From assembly GCA_902492065.1 (NCBI GenBank), contig CABUKE010000001.1, positions 434,001-498,000 on the forward strand: DNA of 64,000 nucleotides. Direction: 5' to 3'. The position numbers were made by a program, and so were the translations under genes. The notes beneath the pieces were generated by a model. That model saw only the letters and a program-made list of their open reading frames with translations, had not been told where the DNA came from and searched no databases. Below are positions 1 to 8,282 of the stretch, piece by piece (position 1 is the stretch's first letter; each line of letters opens with the position of its first letter). This DNA is from an uncultured Eubacteriales bacterium. Its GTDB lineage: Bacteria; Bacillota; Clostridia; UBA1381; UMGS1253.

Positions 1-143
1 CCCGCTTTACTGACGGGTTTGAGTTTGGCTTTGGAGCGGAAATCGGCATCAGTACGCAGAAAATGCATGCGCGCGGTCCAATGGGGCTCAAGGAGCTGAC
101 GACGATAAAATACATTGTATACGGTAATGGGCAAGTTCGATAG
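1..143 (+). CDS. proA: Glutamate-5-semialdehyde dehydrogenase, C-terminal end (partial)
   Basis: Only the last 46 codons are present, in frame from base 3 and ending at TAG 141-143; the rest lies upstream of the window. The peptide contains the ProA C-terminal signature: FGFGAEIGIST, then HARGPMGLKELTT, then KYIVYGNGQ. ProA reduces glutamyl-5-phosphate to glutamate-5-semialdehyde with NADPH in proline synthesis and acts in the cytoplasm. The next gene starts 37 bases downstream, so they may be co-transcribed, although the functions are not obviously linked. The family assignment is secure because this terminal block is highly conserved. Confidence 0.88.
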   Translation, partial: RFTDGFEFGFGAEIGISTQKMHARGPMGLKELTTIKYIVYGNGQVR

Positions 144-180
144 GCTTTGATTTGAACCAGCGTTCGCAAAGGAGGCGGCT

Positions 181-1227
181 ATGAATAAACGGGAAAACCT
201 GTTGTCGCTGCTGCACCGGAACGGGTACGAGCAGGTGCCGGTGCAGTTTGATTTGTGCCCGGAGCTTGCGGAAAAGATGACGGGGATGTTTGACCCGGAC
301 GAAATTGGGGTTCCGTGGAAAAATATCTGTGACAGCCGCCTTGTATCTGCCGCGCGGCAGGAGTACGAACACTACTATAAGGATTTGCAGCCCGGTGCGG
401 AGATTGACGTTTGGGGTGTAGCGCACGAGAAAGGGAGCGCCGCGGCCAAGCATATGACGTATATGCGCCACCCGCTCGACGGGCTTGACAGCCTTGCGGC
501 GGTGAAGGAGTACCCGTTCCCGGCTTTGGAGACGGATGAAGCGGCGCAGGAACGCGAGGTGCAGGATTGCCTTGCGGCGGGGCTTGCGCCGGTGGGCAAC
601 ATGCAAATGACAATTTGGGAACAGAGCTGGTATCTGCGCGGCATGGAAAATCTCATGGTTGATATGATGTGCAATGAGCCGGTCGCGGAATATATTCTCG
701 ACACGGTAACGGAGATTAATACACGTCGCGCGGTTGCATTCGCGCGCGCAGGGGTGGATATCCTCTATCTCGGCGACGATATCGGCATGCAGCGGCAGAT
801 TATGATGAGCCGTGAGCTGTACCGTACGTGGCTGTGGCCGCGCCTGAAGGGGTTGGTCGACGCGGCGAAAGCGGTAAAGCCGGATTTGCTCGTCTTTTAC
901 CACACCTGTGGCTTTGCGGAGCCGCTGATTGGCGATCTGATTGAGGCGGGTGTAGACGTACTCAATCCCGTTCAGCCGGAGTGCATGGATTTTGAGAAAA
1001 TCCACAGTGAATACGGCGGCGCGCTGTCGTTCCACGGCACGATTGGGACGCAGACGACCATGCCTTTCGGCACGCCAGAGGACGTACGCTGTGCGGTGTT
1101 TCGCAATCTTGACATTGCCGGGCCAAAGGGCGGATTATTTGTCGCGCCGACACATCTGCTTGAGCCGGAAGTACCGCCGGAAAACGTGTTGGCGTTTATC
1201 CAGGCGTGCCACGATTACACGAAGTAG
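181..1227 (+). CDS. Uroporphyrinogen decarboxylase family / MtaA-CmuA-like methyltransferase
   Basis: 348 aa, one URO-D type TIM barrel. The segment around residues 241-244 reads HTCG and is followed by IEAGVDVLNPVQP, the layout of MtaA/CmuA-type corrinoid or thiol methyltransferases, where the His and Cys help bind zinc. Near residue 285 is FHGTIGTQ, typical of the same branch. True HemE enzymes carry an N-terminal arginine-rich substrate signature that I do not see, so a haem role is unlikely. Start ATG 181 follows an AAAGGAGG site 5-12 bases upstream. The Nudix gene begins on the very next base, indicating co-translation. The substrate cannot be told from sequence. Confidence 0.8.
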   Translation: MNKRENLLSLLHRNGYEQVPVQFDLCPELAEKMTGMFDPDEIGVPWKNICDSRLVSAARQEYEHYYKDLQPGAEIDVWGVAHEKGSAAAKHMTYMRHPLDGLDSLAAVKEYPFPALETDEAAQEREVQDCLAAGLAPVGNMQMTIWEQSWYLRGMENLMVDMMCNEPVAEYILDTVTEINTRRAVAFARAGVDILYLGDDIGMQRQIMMSRELYRTWLWPRLKGLVDAAKAVKPDLLVFYHTCGFAEPLIGDLIEAGVDVLNPVQPECMDFEKIHSEYGGALSFHGTIGTQTTMPFGTPEDVRCAVFRNLDIAGPKGGLFVAPTHLLEPEVPPENVLAFIQACHDYTK

Positions 1228-1692
1228 GTGAATGGGGTGGAGAAAAGCGAAAGGGCAATTTTTACGACGCTGTGCATGGTTTACTGCGGGGATGAACTTC
1301 TGTTGCAAAACCGGGTAAAGCCGGATTGGCCGGGGTGGACGTTTCCGGGCGGACATGTCGAAAAGGGCGAATCATTTGTGCAGGCGGCGAAGCGCGAGGT
1401 GTTAGAGGAAACAGGGCTGACGATTGCAGACCCACGCCTATGCGGCATCAAGCAATGGCAACGGGATACAGGCGAGCGATACATTGTCCTGCTATTTAAA
1501 ACAGACCGCTTTTCCGGCGTGCTTACTTCGTCGGCAGAGGGCGAGATGCGGTGGGTGAAGCGCAGCGAGCTGGCGCGCTATTCGCTTGCGGACGACTTCA
1601 TGGCACATTTGCAGGTGTTTGACAGTGAAGAGCTTAGCGAGTTTTTCTACCGGCAGGAGAAAGATGGCACTTGGAACTATGAATTGTTATGA
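1228..1692 (+). CDS. Nudix hydrolase (8-oxo-dGTP diphosphatase-like)
   Basis: 154 aa with one Nudix domain. The Nudix box spans about residues 42-64: GHVEKGES, then REVLEETG, matching Gx5Ex7REUxEExGU with all metal-binding glutamates present. It is followed by WQRDTGERYIVLLF, common in MutT/YtkD-like 8-oxo-dGTP diphosphatases. These hydrolyse nucleoside diphosphates linked to another moiety and release a phosphate-linked product. The start is GTG 1228, directly after the TAG of the previous gene; no ATG occurs before the domain. A terminator follows immediately, so it closes the operon. Substrate preference is inferred only. Confidence 0.88.
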   Translation: MNGVEKSERAIFTTLCMVYCGDELLLQNRVKPDWPGWTFPGGHVEKGESFVQAAKREVLEETGLTIADPRLCGIKQWQRDTGERYIVLLFKTDRFSGVLTSSAEGEMRWVKRSELARYSLADDFMAHLQVFDSEELSEFFYRQEKDGTWNYELL

Positions 1693-1726
1693 AAACGGCG
1701 GGGCGGAGGCTCCGCCGTTTTATATA
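1692..1726 (+). terminator. Rho-independent terminator after the Nudix gene
   Basis: Stem AAAACGGCGG (1692-1701) pairs with CCGCCGTTTT (1712-1721) around a 10-base loop and runs into a T-rich tail. It overlaps the stop codon of the Nudix gene. Confidence 0.8.
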
Positions 1727-1934
1727 TTCCCTGCTACGGTGTCTATAGTGACAAAATACCACTGCCTTCCGGTGCGATTCTTGTAAAAAATGCGCCGCCG
1801 CAGCGCAAATATGTGCAAAAACCGCGTAAAACAGCCGCCGGAATGGAAAAATATCTTTATTTTATAGTAGGTTTTGTGCTATACTATATAGGTTGAATTG
1901 CAACGGAAGAATTTTATGATGGGGAGTCGGTAGT

Positions 1935-3755
1935 TTGATTCGGGAAGATTTGAGAAACATTGCAATCATTGCGCACGTTGACCACGGCAAGACAACGCTC
2001 GTGGACGAGCTTTTAAAGCAGGGCGGCGTCTACCGCGAGAACCAGGTCGTGGAAGAACGTGTGATGGACAATAACGCGCTCGAGCGCGAACGCGGCATTA
2101 CGATTCTTTCGAAGAATGCGGCGGCGCACTACAAGGGCGTCAAGATTAACATTGTCGACACGCCGGGTCACGCCGATTTCGGCGGCGAAGTGGAGCGCGT
2201 GCTCAAAATGGTCAACGGCGTTATCCTGCTCGTCGACGCGGCGGAGGGACCGATGCCGCAGACGCGGTTCGTGCTCTCGAAGGCGCTTGCGCTGGGGCAT
2301 AAGATTATTATCGTCATCAATAAGATTGACCGGCCGGACGCGCGGCTTGGCGAGGTGGGCGATGAGGTGCTTGAGCTTCTGCTTGAGCTGGATGCGACAG
2401 ACGAGCAGCTCGATAGCCCGATTATCTACTGCTCCGGGCGCGACGGCACGGCGTCGGAGTCGCCGAATGAGCCGGGCAAGGATTTGTCGGTTCTGTTTGA
2501 TACGATTGTCAACTATCTCCCTGCGCCGGAGGGCGACGAGAACGGCTCGTTCCAGATGCTGATTTCCTCAATTGACTATAGTGAATACGTGGGCCGTATG
2601 GCGATTGGGCGCATTGAGCGCGGCAGCGTAAAGGTGAACCAGGAGGTCGCGGTGTGTGACTACCACGATACGGCGGTATCGCACCGGGGCAAGGTCGCGG
2701 CGATCTATCAGTTCGACGGGACGGGACGTACGGCGGCCGACAGCGCGAAGGTGGGCGACATCGTGTGCGTGTCCGGGCTGGACAACATCACAATCGGCAA
2801 CACGCTGACTGCGCCGGATACGCCGGAGCCGGTCGAGTTTGTGAAAATCGGCGAGCCGACGGTCGAGATGACCTTCTCAGTCAATGACAGCCCCTTTGCC
2901 GGGCAGGAAGGCAAGTTTGTCACCTCGCGCCAATTGCGCGACCGGCTCTACCGCGAGCTTTTGAAGGATGTATCCCTGCGTGTGCGCGATGCGGAAACGA
3001 CCGACAGCTTTATCGTGTCGGGTCGCGGTGAGATGCACCTCTCCATTTTGATTGAAACCATGCGCCGTGAAGGGTATGAATTCGCGGTCAGCACACCGCG
3101 CGTGCTGTTCAAGGAAATTGACGGCGTGAAATGCGAGCCGATGGAGCGGTTGCTCGTCGACGTGCCGGAGGAGAGCGTCGGTTCCGTGATGGAAAAGATG
3201 GGCCAGCGCAAGGGCGAGCTTGTCCACATGGCGCCGACTGGGACGCGCATGCGGATTGAGTACAACATTCCCGCGCGCGGACTGTTTGGCTATCGGAGCG
3301 AGTTTTTGACCGATACGAAGGGCGAGGGGATTCTAAATACCGTATTTAATGGCTACGAACCGTATAAGGGCGATATCACGCGCCGGTTCACCGGCTCTCT
3401 GATTGCGTTTGAAACCGGCGAGGCGGTCGGCTACGGCCTGTTCAACGCACAGGCACGCGGCACCATGTTCATCGAGCCGGGCACGCCCGTGTACGAGGGC
3501 ATGGTGGTCGGCGTTTCGCCAAAGGCCGGCGACATCAGCGTGAACGTCTGCAAGAAAAAGCAGCTTACGAACACGCGCGCGGCTGGCAGCGACGACGCGC
3601 TCCGGCTTGTGCCGGCAAAGAAGCTGAGCCTGGAGGAAGCGATTGAGTTTCTGGGCGAGGACGAGCTGTTGGAGGTTACGCCGAAGAACTTCCGCCTGCG
3701 CAAACGCATTTTGAATAACAGCCTGCGGCTGAAGGCGCAGAGCAAACTGAAATAG
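1935..3755 (+). CDS. typA: Ribosome-associated translational GTPase TypA/BipA
   Basis: 606 aa, full length for TypA. G1 P-loop AHVDHGKTT is at residues 13-21, G3 is DTPGHADFGG and G4 is NKIDRPDA. Domain II, the EF-G-like domains III and V, and the TypA-specific C-terminal domain follow (GYGLFNAQ, then LRKRILN near the end). TypA is an EF-G-like GTPase that binds the 70S ribosome and is needed for growth under stress and for large-subunit assembly. The start is TTG 1935 after a GGGGAG site; no ATG lies upstream in frame. A TATACT -10 lies at 1880-1885 without a convincing -35. It is flanked by terminators and looks monocistronic. Confidence 0.96.
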   Translation: MIREDLRNIAIIAHVDHGKTTLVDELLKQGGVYRENQVVEERVMDNNALERERGITILSKNAAAHYKGVKINIVDTPGHADFGGEVERVLKMVNGVILLVDAAEGPMPQTRFVLSKALALGHKIIIVINKIDRPDARLGEVGDEVLELLLELDATDEQLDSPIIYCSGRDGTASESPNEPGKDLSVLFDTIVNYLPAPEGDENGSFQMLISSIDYSEYVGRMAIGRIERGSVKVNQEVAVCDYHDTAVSHRGKVAAIYQFDGTGRTAADSAKVGDIVCVSGLDNITIGNTLTAPDTPEPVEFVKIGEPTVEMTFSVNDSPFAGQEGKFVTSRQLRDRLYRELLKDVSLRVRDAETTDSFIVSGRGEMHLSILIETMRREGYEFAVSTPRVLFKEIDGVKCEPMERLLVDVPEESVGSVMEKMGQRKGELVHMAPTGTRMRIEYNIPARGLFGYRSEFLTDTKGEGILNTVFNGYEPYKGDITRRFTGSLIAFETGEAVGYGLFNAQARGTMFIEPGTPVYEGMVVGVSPKAGDISVNVCKKKQLTNTRAAGSDDALRLVPAKKLSLEEAIEFLGEDELLEVTPKNFRLRKRILNNSLRLKAQSKLK

Positions 3756-3760
3756 AGCAT

Positions 3761-3785
3761 GGGGCGGCGTATGCCGCCTCTTTTT
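3761..3785 (+). terminator. Terminator of typA
   Basis: GGCGGC (3763-3768), loop GTAT, GCCGCC (3773-3778), then TCTTTTTA. It overlaps the last codon of the convergent minus-strand gene. Confidence 0.85.
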
Positions 3786-4077
3786 ATTCTGTAATATCTG
3801 AAAAGTATATCCCGCCCGGCTTCGCCGCTTCTATGCCGATTTGCAGGCCCAGCTTGAACCCGATGATGAAATTTTCCACATCTGACAGCATGGACGCTTC
3901 TTCACTCAGCCTGGAAAACTGGGAAAACAGGCTTTTTTCCTCTCCGGCCAATGCCTTTAGTAGATCTTCTTCCGCGTTTACCATGTTTTCGACCGTTTGC
4001 CCGAACCTGCTCCCAGCTTCAAAACTCTGCATGTTTGGATTTAGCTCCCCGTAATATAGTTGTTCTAAGATTGTCAT
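3784..4077 (-). CDS. Small uncharacterised protein, DUF6809-like
   Basis: 97 aa. The start is the ATG at 4077, 9 bases after a GGAGGG site; an upstream in-frame ATG at 4134 has no such site. The protein begins MTILEQLYYGELNPNMQ and is mostly helical, with a LF.QF.RL segment and then FIIGFKLGLQIGIEA. This resembles small clostridial proteins of the DUF6809 type, often found near phage or accessory genes, which have no known function. It has no cysteine motif, signal peptide or membrane segment. It is transcribed convergently with typA. The family name is from memory and only moderately certain; that it is a real gene is well supported by the ribosome binding site. Confidence 0.65.
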   Translation of the reverse strand: MTILEQLYYGELNPNMQSFEAGSRFGQTVENMVNAEEDLLKALAGEEKSLFSQFSRLSEEASMLSDVENFIIGFKLGLQIGIEAAKPGGIYFSDITE

Positions 4078-4312
4078 ATTTGTTCCCTCCTGTCTGATTT
4101 TGAATGAACGATTATTGTTTTGCATGGGAATCATCTCGAAGGTATTGTATCATAGATTTGTGATGAAGTGTCGTTTTAAACCTTATCGGGTGTAAAAGAT
4201 ATTTTATTCAATTATAACATGGATTTTAGTTCATTATCTGTTTTAGAATATTTTGTTCTTAAAAAATAATAGGCGGATACTTTCTGCAAGTTTTATCTGT
4301 TTATCGGCTACT

Positions 4313-4612
4313 GTTTTAGCCCGCGCAGCGGCCGTTTTAAAGGGGGTGTGGGGGGAAATCGGAATCCCCCCGGACTTTTGGGTACTTTTGGTATCAAAAG
4401 TACCGCGCCGCAGGCATATCCGAAATCAATTATTCGATAAAAACTAAAACCAAACGCACAGATTATTTCGCTGGGTATTTATTTCTACAGACAATTATTT
4501 TATACCATGCCTACGGCGTGGTACTTTTCGTGTGAAAAGTACCCAAAAACGTGGGGGGGTTCCGATTTCCCCCCACACCCCCTTTAAAACGGCCATTGCA
4601 TGGAGCTAAAAC
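4313..4612. repeat. Long inverted repeat with nested hairpins
   Basis: Two arms of about 105 bases (4313-4417 and 4507-4612) are imperfect reverse complements, separated by about 89 AT-rich bases. Both arms contain GTTTTAGC, GGCCGTTTTAAAG, GGGGGTGTGGGGGGAAATC and a GGTAC hairpin. The hairpin is GGTACTTTTG-GTAT-CAAAAGTACC at 4381-4404 and GGTACTTTTC-GTGT-GAAAAGTACC at 4520-4543. The short ORF across the left arm (4253-4447) is treated as non-coding. The element fills most of the 630-base gap between the small gene at 3784-4077 and the rpsJ promoter. No transposase is present; it could be a non-autonomous or REP-like interspersed element. Confidence 0.85.
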
Positions 4613-4708
4613 CCGCACCATGAATTTCATTGTAATTTTTCACAAAATTCTCACAAAAATTTCGTGAAAATTTTTATAGAAAAAACTTGTAAAAAAGAGC
4701 GAAAATGC

Positions 4709-4737
4709 TTGCAAAATCAATGGATTTAGGGTAAAAT
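4709..4737 (+). promoter_or_regulatory. Promoter of the ribosomal protein operon
   Basis: -35 TTGCAA (4709-4714), 17-base spacer, -10 TAAAAT (4732-4737). The predicted start near 4744 leaves an untranslated leader of about 330 bases before rpsJ. It is the only good sigma-A type promoter seen before the operon. Confidence 0.8.
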
Positions 4738-4743
4738 ATTATT

Positions 4744-5077
4744 CGTTGTGACATGGCATACGATGAAACGGGAGGTTGCAGGCGAAGTTGGGCCTGGTTT
4801 TTCCGTGGAGAATGTCCGATTCCTGAAACCGGGCGACAGGTCACGCTGCACTTTCATAGCGGTTTTGCAGCTTACTGTACTTGACAGGGGCGATTTGCGT
4901 GCGTTTGCACGCGTATTTTGCTGTTTGGACAAGGATTGGACCCGGGTGTGCCCTGGATGGGTAATCCGGGTTTTCTTTCGGGAACGGCGGGAACGCCCGG
5001 CAGGGTGTAAACACCGGAAAGTGCGTGCTGTCGTATGTGGAACAACCAAAACAACAAATTTACAAGGAGGTAAAACT
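4744..5077 (+). promoter_or_regulatory. Long structured leader of the S10 operon
   Basis: This untranslated region is GC-rich and full of hairpins: GCGTGC-GTTT-GCACGC (4897-4912), GGCG-GGAA-CGCC (4986-4997) and GGTG-TAAA-CACC (5004-5015). At 4940-4971 ACCCGG can pair with CCGGGT, followed by TTTCTTTC, which resembles an attenuator. In Escherichia coli the S10 leader mediates L4-dependent attenuation, and Gram-positive bacteria also carry r-protein leaders; a similar role here is inference. An open frame entered from 4748 runs into rpsJ, but it has no start with a ribosome binding site. Confidence 0.6.
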
Positions 5078-5389
5078 ATGGCAGCAACCCAGAAAATCAG
5101 AATCCGGCTCAAGGGCTATGACCACACGCTGGTTGACCAGTCGGCGGAGAAGATCGTTGAAACGGCGAAGCGCTCGGGCGCAAAGGTGTCGGGTCCGATT
5201 CCGCTTCCGACGAAGAAAGAGGTCGTAACGATCCTGCGTGCGGTACACAAGTACAAGGATTCGAGAGAGCAGTTTGAGATGCGGACACACAAGAGACTCA
5301 TCGACGTGCTCGTTCCGACTCAAAAGACAATAGAAGCTCTGACAAAGCTTGATTTGCCGGCTGGCGTCGACATTGAGATCAAGCTGTAA
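5078..5389 (+). CDS. rpsJ: 30S ribosomal protein S10
   Basis: 103 aa, the normal S10 length. It contains IRIRLKGYDH, the loop GPIPLPTKKE and the C-terminal DLPAGVDIEIKL. The start is ATG 5078, 7 bases after AAGGAGG; the longer upstream extension in frame is leader RNA. S10 sits in the head of the small subunit and, as NusE, takes part in transcription antitermination with NusB. It is the first gene of the 16-kb operon and is preceded by its promoter and a structured leader. Confidence 0.98.
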   Translation: MAATQKIRIRLKGYDHTLVDQSAEKIVETAKRSGAKVSGPIPLPTKKEVVTILRAVHKYKDSREQFEMRTHKRLIDVLVPTQKTIEALTKLDLPAGVDIEIKL

Positions 5390-5472
5390 GTTGTAGCGGG
5401 CGTTTGCCCTGCTGCGGGTCACGTTTGCCGCCTCGCGCGGTAAACCAATAACCGATAAGGAGGAGAAAGGAA

Positions 5473-6102
5473 ATGAAAAAAGCAATTTTGGGAACAAAGC
5501 TTGGTATGTCGCAAATCTTCATGGAAGATGGCAGACTCGTTCCCGTGACTGTCATTTCGGCGGAACCGAACGTGGTTGTGCAGAAGAAGACAGCGGAAAC
5601 AGACGGCTACGACGCCGTACAGGTTGGCTACCTGAACAAGCGTGAAAAGCTTGCAAACAAGCCGGAGAAGGGGCACTTTGCAAAGGCGAATGTTCCGGTG
5701 AAACGCTTCCTGCGCGAGTTTAAGCTCGACAATGCGGCGGAGCTGAACGTCGGCGATGAGATCGCGGTTACTTCGTTTGAGGTAGGCGACAGAATCGACG
5801 TGACAGGTATTTCAAAGGGTAAAGGATTTGCAGGTTCGATCAAGCGCCACGGCCAGCACATTGGTCCGAAGAGCCACGGCTCGGGTTACCACAGAGGCTC
5901 CGGCTCCATGGGCGCATGCTCCGACCCGTCGAAGGTCCGCAAGGGCAAGAAGCTCCCGGGCCACATGGGTGTTGAGCGTGTTACGATTCAGAACCTCGAT
6001 ATTATAAAGATTGACGCGGAAAACAACCTCATCTGTGTAAAGGGCGGCGTACCCGGCATTAAGGGCGGCCTCGTGATCCTGAAAGACACAGTAAAGGCTT
6101 AA
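5473..6102 (+). CDS. rplC: 50S ribosomal protein L3
   Basis: 209 aa. It begins MKKAILGTKLGMSQIF and carries the conserved central loop KGFAGSIKRHG and GSGSMGACSDPSKV, which reaches the peptidyl transferase centre. L3 is one of the first proteins to bind 23S rRNA in large-subunit assembly. ATG 5473 follows AAGGAGGAGAAAGG. It is 83 bases after rpsJ and 31 before rplD, as in the standard S10 order. Confidence 0.98.
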   Translation: MKKAILGTKLGMSQIFMEDGRLVPVTVISAEPNVVVQKKTAETDGYDAVQVGYLNKREKLANKPEKGHFAKANVPVKRFLREFKLDNAAELNVGDEIAVTSFEVGDRIDVTGISKGKGFAGSIKRHGQHIGPKSHGSGYHRGSGSMGACSDPSKVRKGKKLPGHMGVERVTIQNLDIIKIDAENNLICVKGGVPGIKGGLVILKDTVKA

Positions 6103-6133
6103 CGGATATTTGAACGGAAAGGAGGACATACAA

Positions 6134-6760
6134 ATGGCGAAATTGGATTTATATAACATGAGCGGCGAGAAGACCGGCACAATTGACGTGAAGGACGAAA
6201 TCTTCGGCGTAGAAGTGAAGAAGAGCGTGCTGCACGACGTAGTTGTGAACTATCTTGCTAACCAGCGGCAGGGCACGCAGAGTGCGCTCACCCGTACGGA
6301 AGTACGCGGCGGCGGCATCAAGCCGTGGCGGCAGAAGGGTACAGGCCGTGCAAGACAGGGTTCCATCCGTGCTCCGCAGTGGACGGGCGGCGGCGTTGTG
6401 TTCGCACCGAAGCCGCGGGACTACTCGTACCGCCTGAATAAGAAGGTAAAGGCGCTCGCGCTGAAGATGGCGCTTTCGTCGAAGGTAAATACTGAAGATA
6501 TTATCGTTGTAGACGGCCTGAAGTTTGACGAGATCAAAACGGCAGAAGCGGCAAAGATGCTCAAGGCACTCGGTGCGGACGGTAAGGCGCTCGTTGTTAC
6601 AGCGGCGAACGACACAAACGTTTACAAGTCGGTGCGCAACATTGAAGGCGCAAAGGCGAGCAACGTAGACGTACTCAATGTATATGAGATTTTGAACCAT
6701 AAGAAGTTTATCATAGCAAAAGATGCTGTGGAGAAAATCGAGGAGGTGTGCGCAAGATGA
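6134..6760 (+). CDS. rplD: 50S ribosomal protein L4
   Basis: 208 aa. The conserved exit-tunnel loop is present as TEVRGGGIKPWRQKGTGRAR and then RQGSIRAPQWTGGG. The start is ATG 6134, placed after AAAGGAGG at 6119-6125; an upstream ATG at 6110 in frame precedes the ribosome binding site. L4 lines the peptide exit tunnel, and in some bacteria it represses its own operon by binding the S10 leader. Its stop overlaps the rplW start (ATGA). Confidence 0.97.
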   Translation: MAKLDLYNMSGEKTGTIDVKDEIFGVEVKKSVLHDVVVNYLANQRQGTQSALTRTEVRGGGIKPWRQKGTGRARQGSIRAPQWTGGGVVFAPKPRDYSYRLNKKVKALALKMALSSKVNTEDIIVVDGLKFDEIKTAEAAKMLKALGADGKALVVTAANDTNVYKSVRNIEGAKASNVDVLNVYEILNHKKFIIAKDAVEKIEEVCAR

Positions 6761-7050
6761 CCTTTGCTCACGATATTATAATCCGCCCGATCATTTCCGA
6801 GCATTCGATGGAAATGATCGAGAACAGAACGTACACCTTTGAAGTAAAGAAGGACGCCAACAAGATCCAGATTGCAAACGCAATCGAGGAGATTTTCGGC
6901 GTAGATGTGGAAAAGGTTACGACGATACGCATGCAGGGCAAGATGAAGCGCATGGGCGCGCACCAGGGCCGCCGCGCTTCCTATAAAAAAGCGATGATCA
7001 AGCTCAAGGAAGGCAGCAAGACCATCGAGTTCTTCGAGGGCATGGCGTAA
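6757..7050 (+). CDS. rplW: 50S ribosomal protein L23
   Basis: 97 aa. It contains DIIIRPIISEHS, then YTFEVKKDANKIQI and AIEEIFGV. L23 lies at the tunnel exit and is the docking site for trigger factor and the signal recognition particle. ATG 6757 overlaps the rplD stop and sits 10 bases after AGGAGG (6741-6746). A GTG at 6748 in frame is too close to that site to be the start. Confidence 0.97.
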   Translation: MTFAHDIIIRPIISEHSMEMIENRTYTFEVKKDANKIQIANAIEEIFGVDVEKVTTIRMQGKMKRMGAHQGRRASYKKAMIKLKEGSKTIEFFEGMA

Positions 7051-7099
7051 GAAACGAAAAGTCTGAAATATTATAATTAGGTAAGGAGTGACAATTAGG

Positions 7100-7933
7100 A
7101 TGGCGATTAAAAAGTATAATCCTACTTCTCCTGCAAGAAGGCACATGTCCGTTTCCGCATTTGAGGAAATTACGAAGACGACGCCGGAGCGCTCGCTCTT
7201 AGAGCCGCTCAAAAAGCATGCAGGCAGAAACTCATATGGTAAAATCACCGTTCGTCATCGCGGCGGCGGTAATCGCAGAAAATACAGAGTAATTGATTTC
7301 AAGCGCGATAAGGATGGCGTAGTTGCAAACGTAATCGCAATCGAGTACGATCCGAACCGGAGCGCAAACATTGCGCTGCTCGAGTACGAAGACGGCGAAA
7401 AGAGATACATCATTGCGCCGTACGGCATTAAGGTTGGCGACAAGCTCGTAAGCGGCAGCGGCGCGGACATTAAGCCGGGCAACGCACTGAACATTGCGGA
7501 TATTCCGGTAGGTACGCTGCTTCACAACATTGAGCTTTCTCCGGGGCGCGGCGGCCAGCTCGTTCGCGGCGCAGGTACGGCGGCGCAGCTCATGGCGAAG
7601 GACGGCGGCTATGCGCAGGTACGTCTTCCGTCGGGCGAGGTTCGCATGATTCGTCTTGACTGCAAGGCGACAATCGGCCAGGTTGGCAATCTCGACTATG
7701 AGAACGTGAAGATTGGTAAGGCAGGCAGAAAGCGTCACATGGGATGGCGGCCGACGGTACGTGGTAGCGTTATGAACCCGTGCGACCATCCGCACGGTGG
7801 TGGTGAAGGTAAGTCCCCGATTGGACGTCCGTCGCCGATGACGCCGTGGGGCAAGCCGGCGCTGGGCCTCAAGACGCGTGCAAAGAAGAACAAGTCGAAC
7901 AAGTTCATTGTTAAGAGAAGAAACCAGAAATAA
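7100..7933 (+). CDS. rplB: 50S ribosomal protein L2
   Basis: 277 aa, the standard length. It begins MAIKKYNPTSPARRHM and includes the OB-fold and SH3-like domains, then GRKRHMGWRPTVRG and NPCDHPHGGGEG, whose histidines lie close to the peptidyl transferase centre. L2 supports subunit association and tRNA binding. The start is ATG 7100 behind GTAAGGAGTG; the in-frame ATG at 7088 overlaps that site and was rejected. Confidence 0.98.
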   Translation: MAIKKYNPTSPARRHMSVSAFEEITKTTPERSLLEPLKKHAGRNSYGKITVRHRGGGNRRKYRVIDFKRDKDGVVANVIAIEYDPNRSANIALLEYEDGEKRYIIAPYGIKVGDKLVSGSGADIKPGNALNIADIPVGTLLHNIELSPGRGGQLVRGAGTAAQLMAKDGGYAQVRLPSGEVRMIRLDCKATIGQVGNLDYENVKIGKAGRKRHMGWRPTVRGSVMNPCDHPHGGGEGKSPIGRPSPMTPWGKPALGLKTRAKKNKSNKFIVKRRNQK

Positions 7934-7972
7934 GATAGGATAGAAACCTGCCGGAAGGAGGATGCGAATACT

Positions 7973-8245
7973 ATGGGTAGATCCATAAAGAAAGGGCCTT
8001 ATGTGGAAGAAAGGCTGATGAAGAGAATCATTGCCATGAACGAGTCGAACACGAAAACGGTCGTAAAGACTTGGTCGCGGGCATCGACGATATTCCCAGA
8101 GATGGTTGGGCACACGATTGCTGTACACGACGGCAGAAAGCATGTCCCGGTATTTATCAGCGAGGACATGGTAGGCAACAAGCTCGGCGAGTTTGCGCCG
8201 ACGAGAACCTACAAGGGCCATGCAGGTGCGAAATCATCGAAATAA
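7973..8245 (+). CDS. rpsS: 30S ribosomal protein S19
   Basis: 90 aa. It starts MGRSIKKGPYVEERL, then TWSRASTIFPEMVGHTIAVH and FAPTRTYKGH, all hallmark S19 segments. S19 pairs with S13 in the head of the 30S subunit and contacts the A-site tRNA and bridge B1a. A GGAAGGAGG site precedes ATG 7973. It lies between rplB and rplV as usual. Confidence 0.98.
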   Translation: MGRSIKKGPYVEERLMKRIIAMNESNTKTVVKTWSRASTIFPEMVGHTIAVHDGRKHVPVFISEDMVGNKLGEFAPTRTYKGHAGAKSSK

Positions 8246-8282
8246 GTCATATTTCGTCATTTGATGAAAGGAGGATACCAAG

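Noticed and set aside
4253..4447. 64-aa ORF across the left arm of the long inverted repeat
   Set aside because: It has no ribosome binding site and follows the repeat sequence, and the opposite arm has no matching ORF. I treat it as translated repeat DNA.
4881..4909. TTGACA at 4881 as a second rpsJ promoter
   Set aside because: The base pairs 17 bases downstream read TTTGCA, not a -10. No alternative spacing gives a usable hexamer.
4748..5077. N-terminal extension of rpsJ by about 110 codons
   Set aside because: S10 is 102-103 aa in bacteria, and the AAGGAGG site fixes the start at 5078. The upstream frame is leader RNA.
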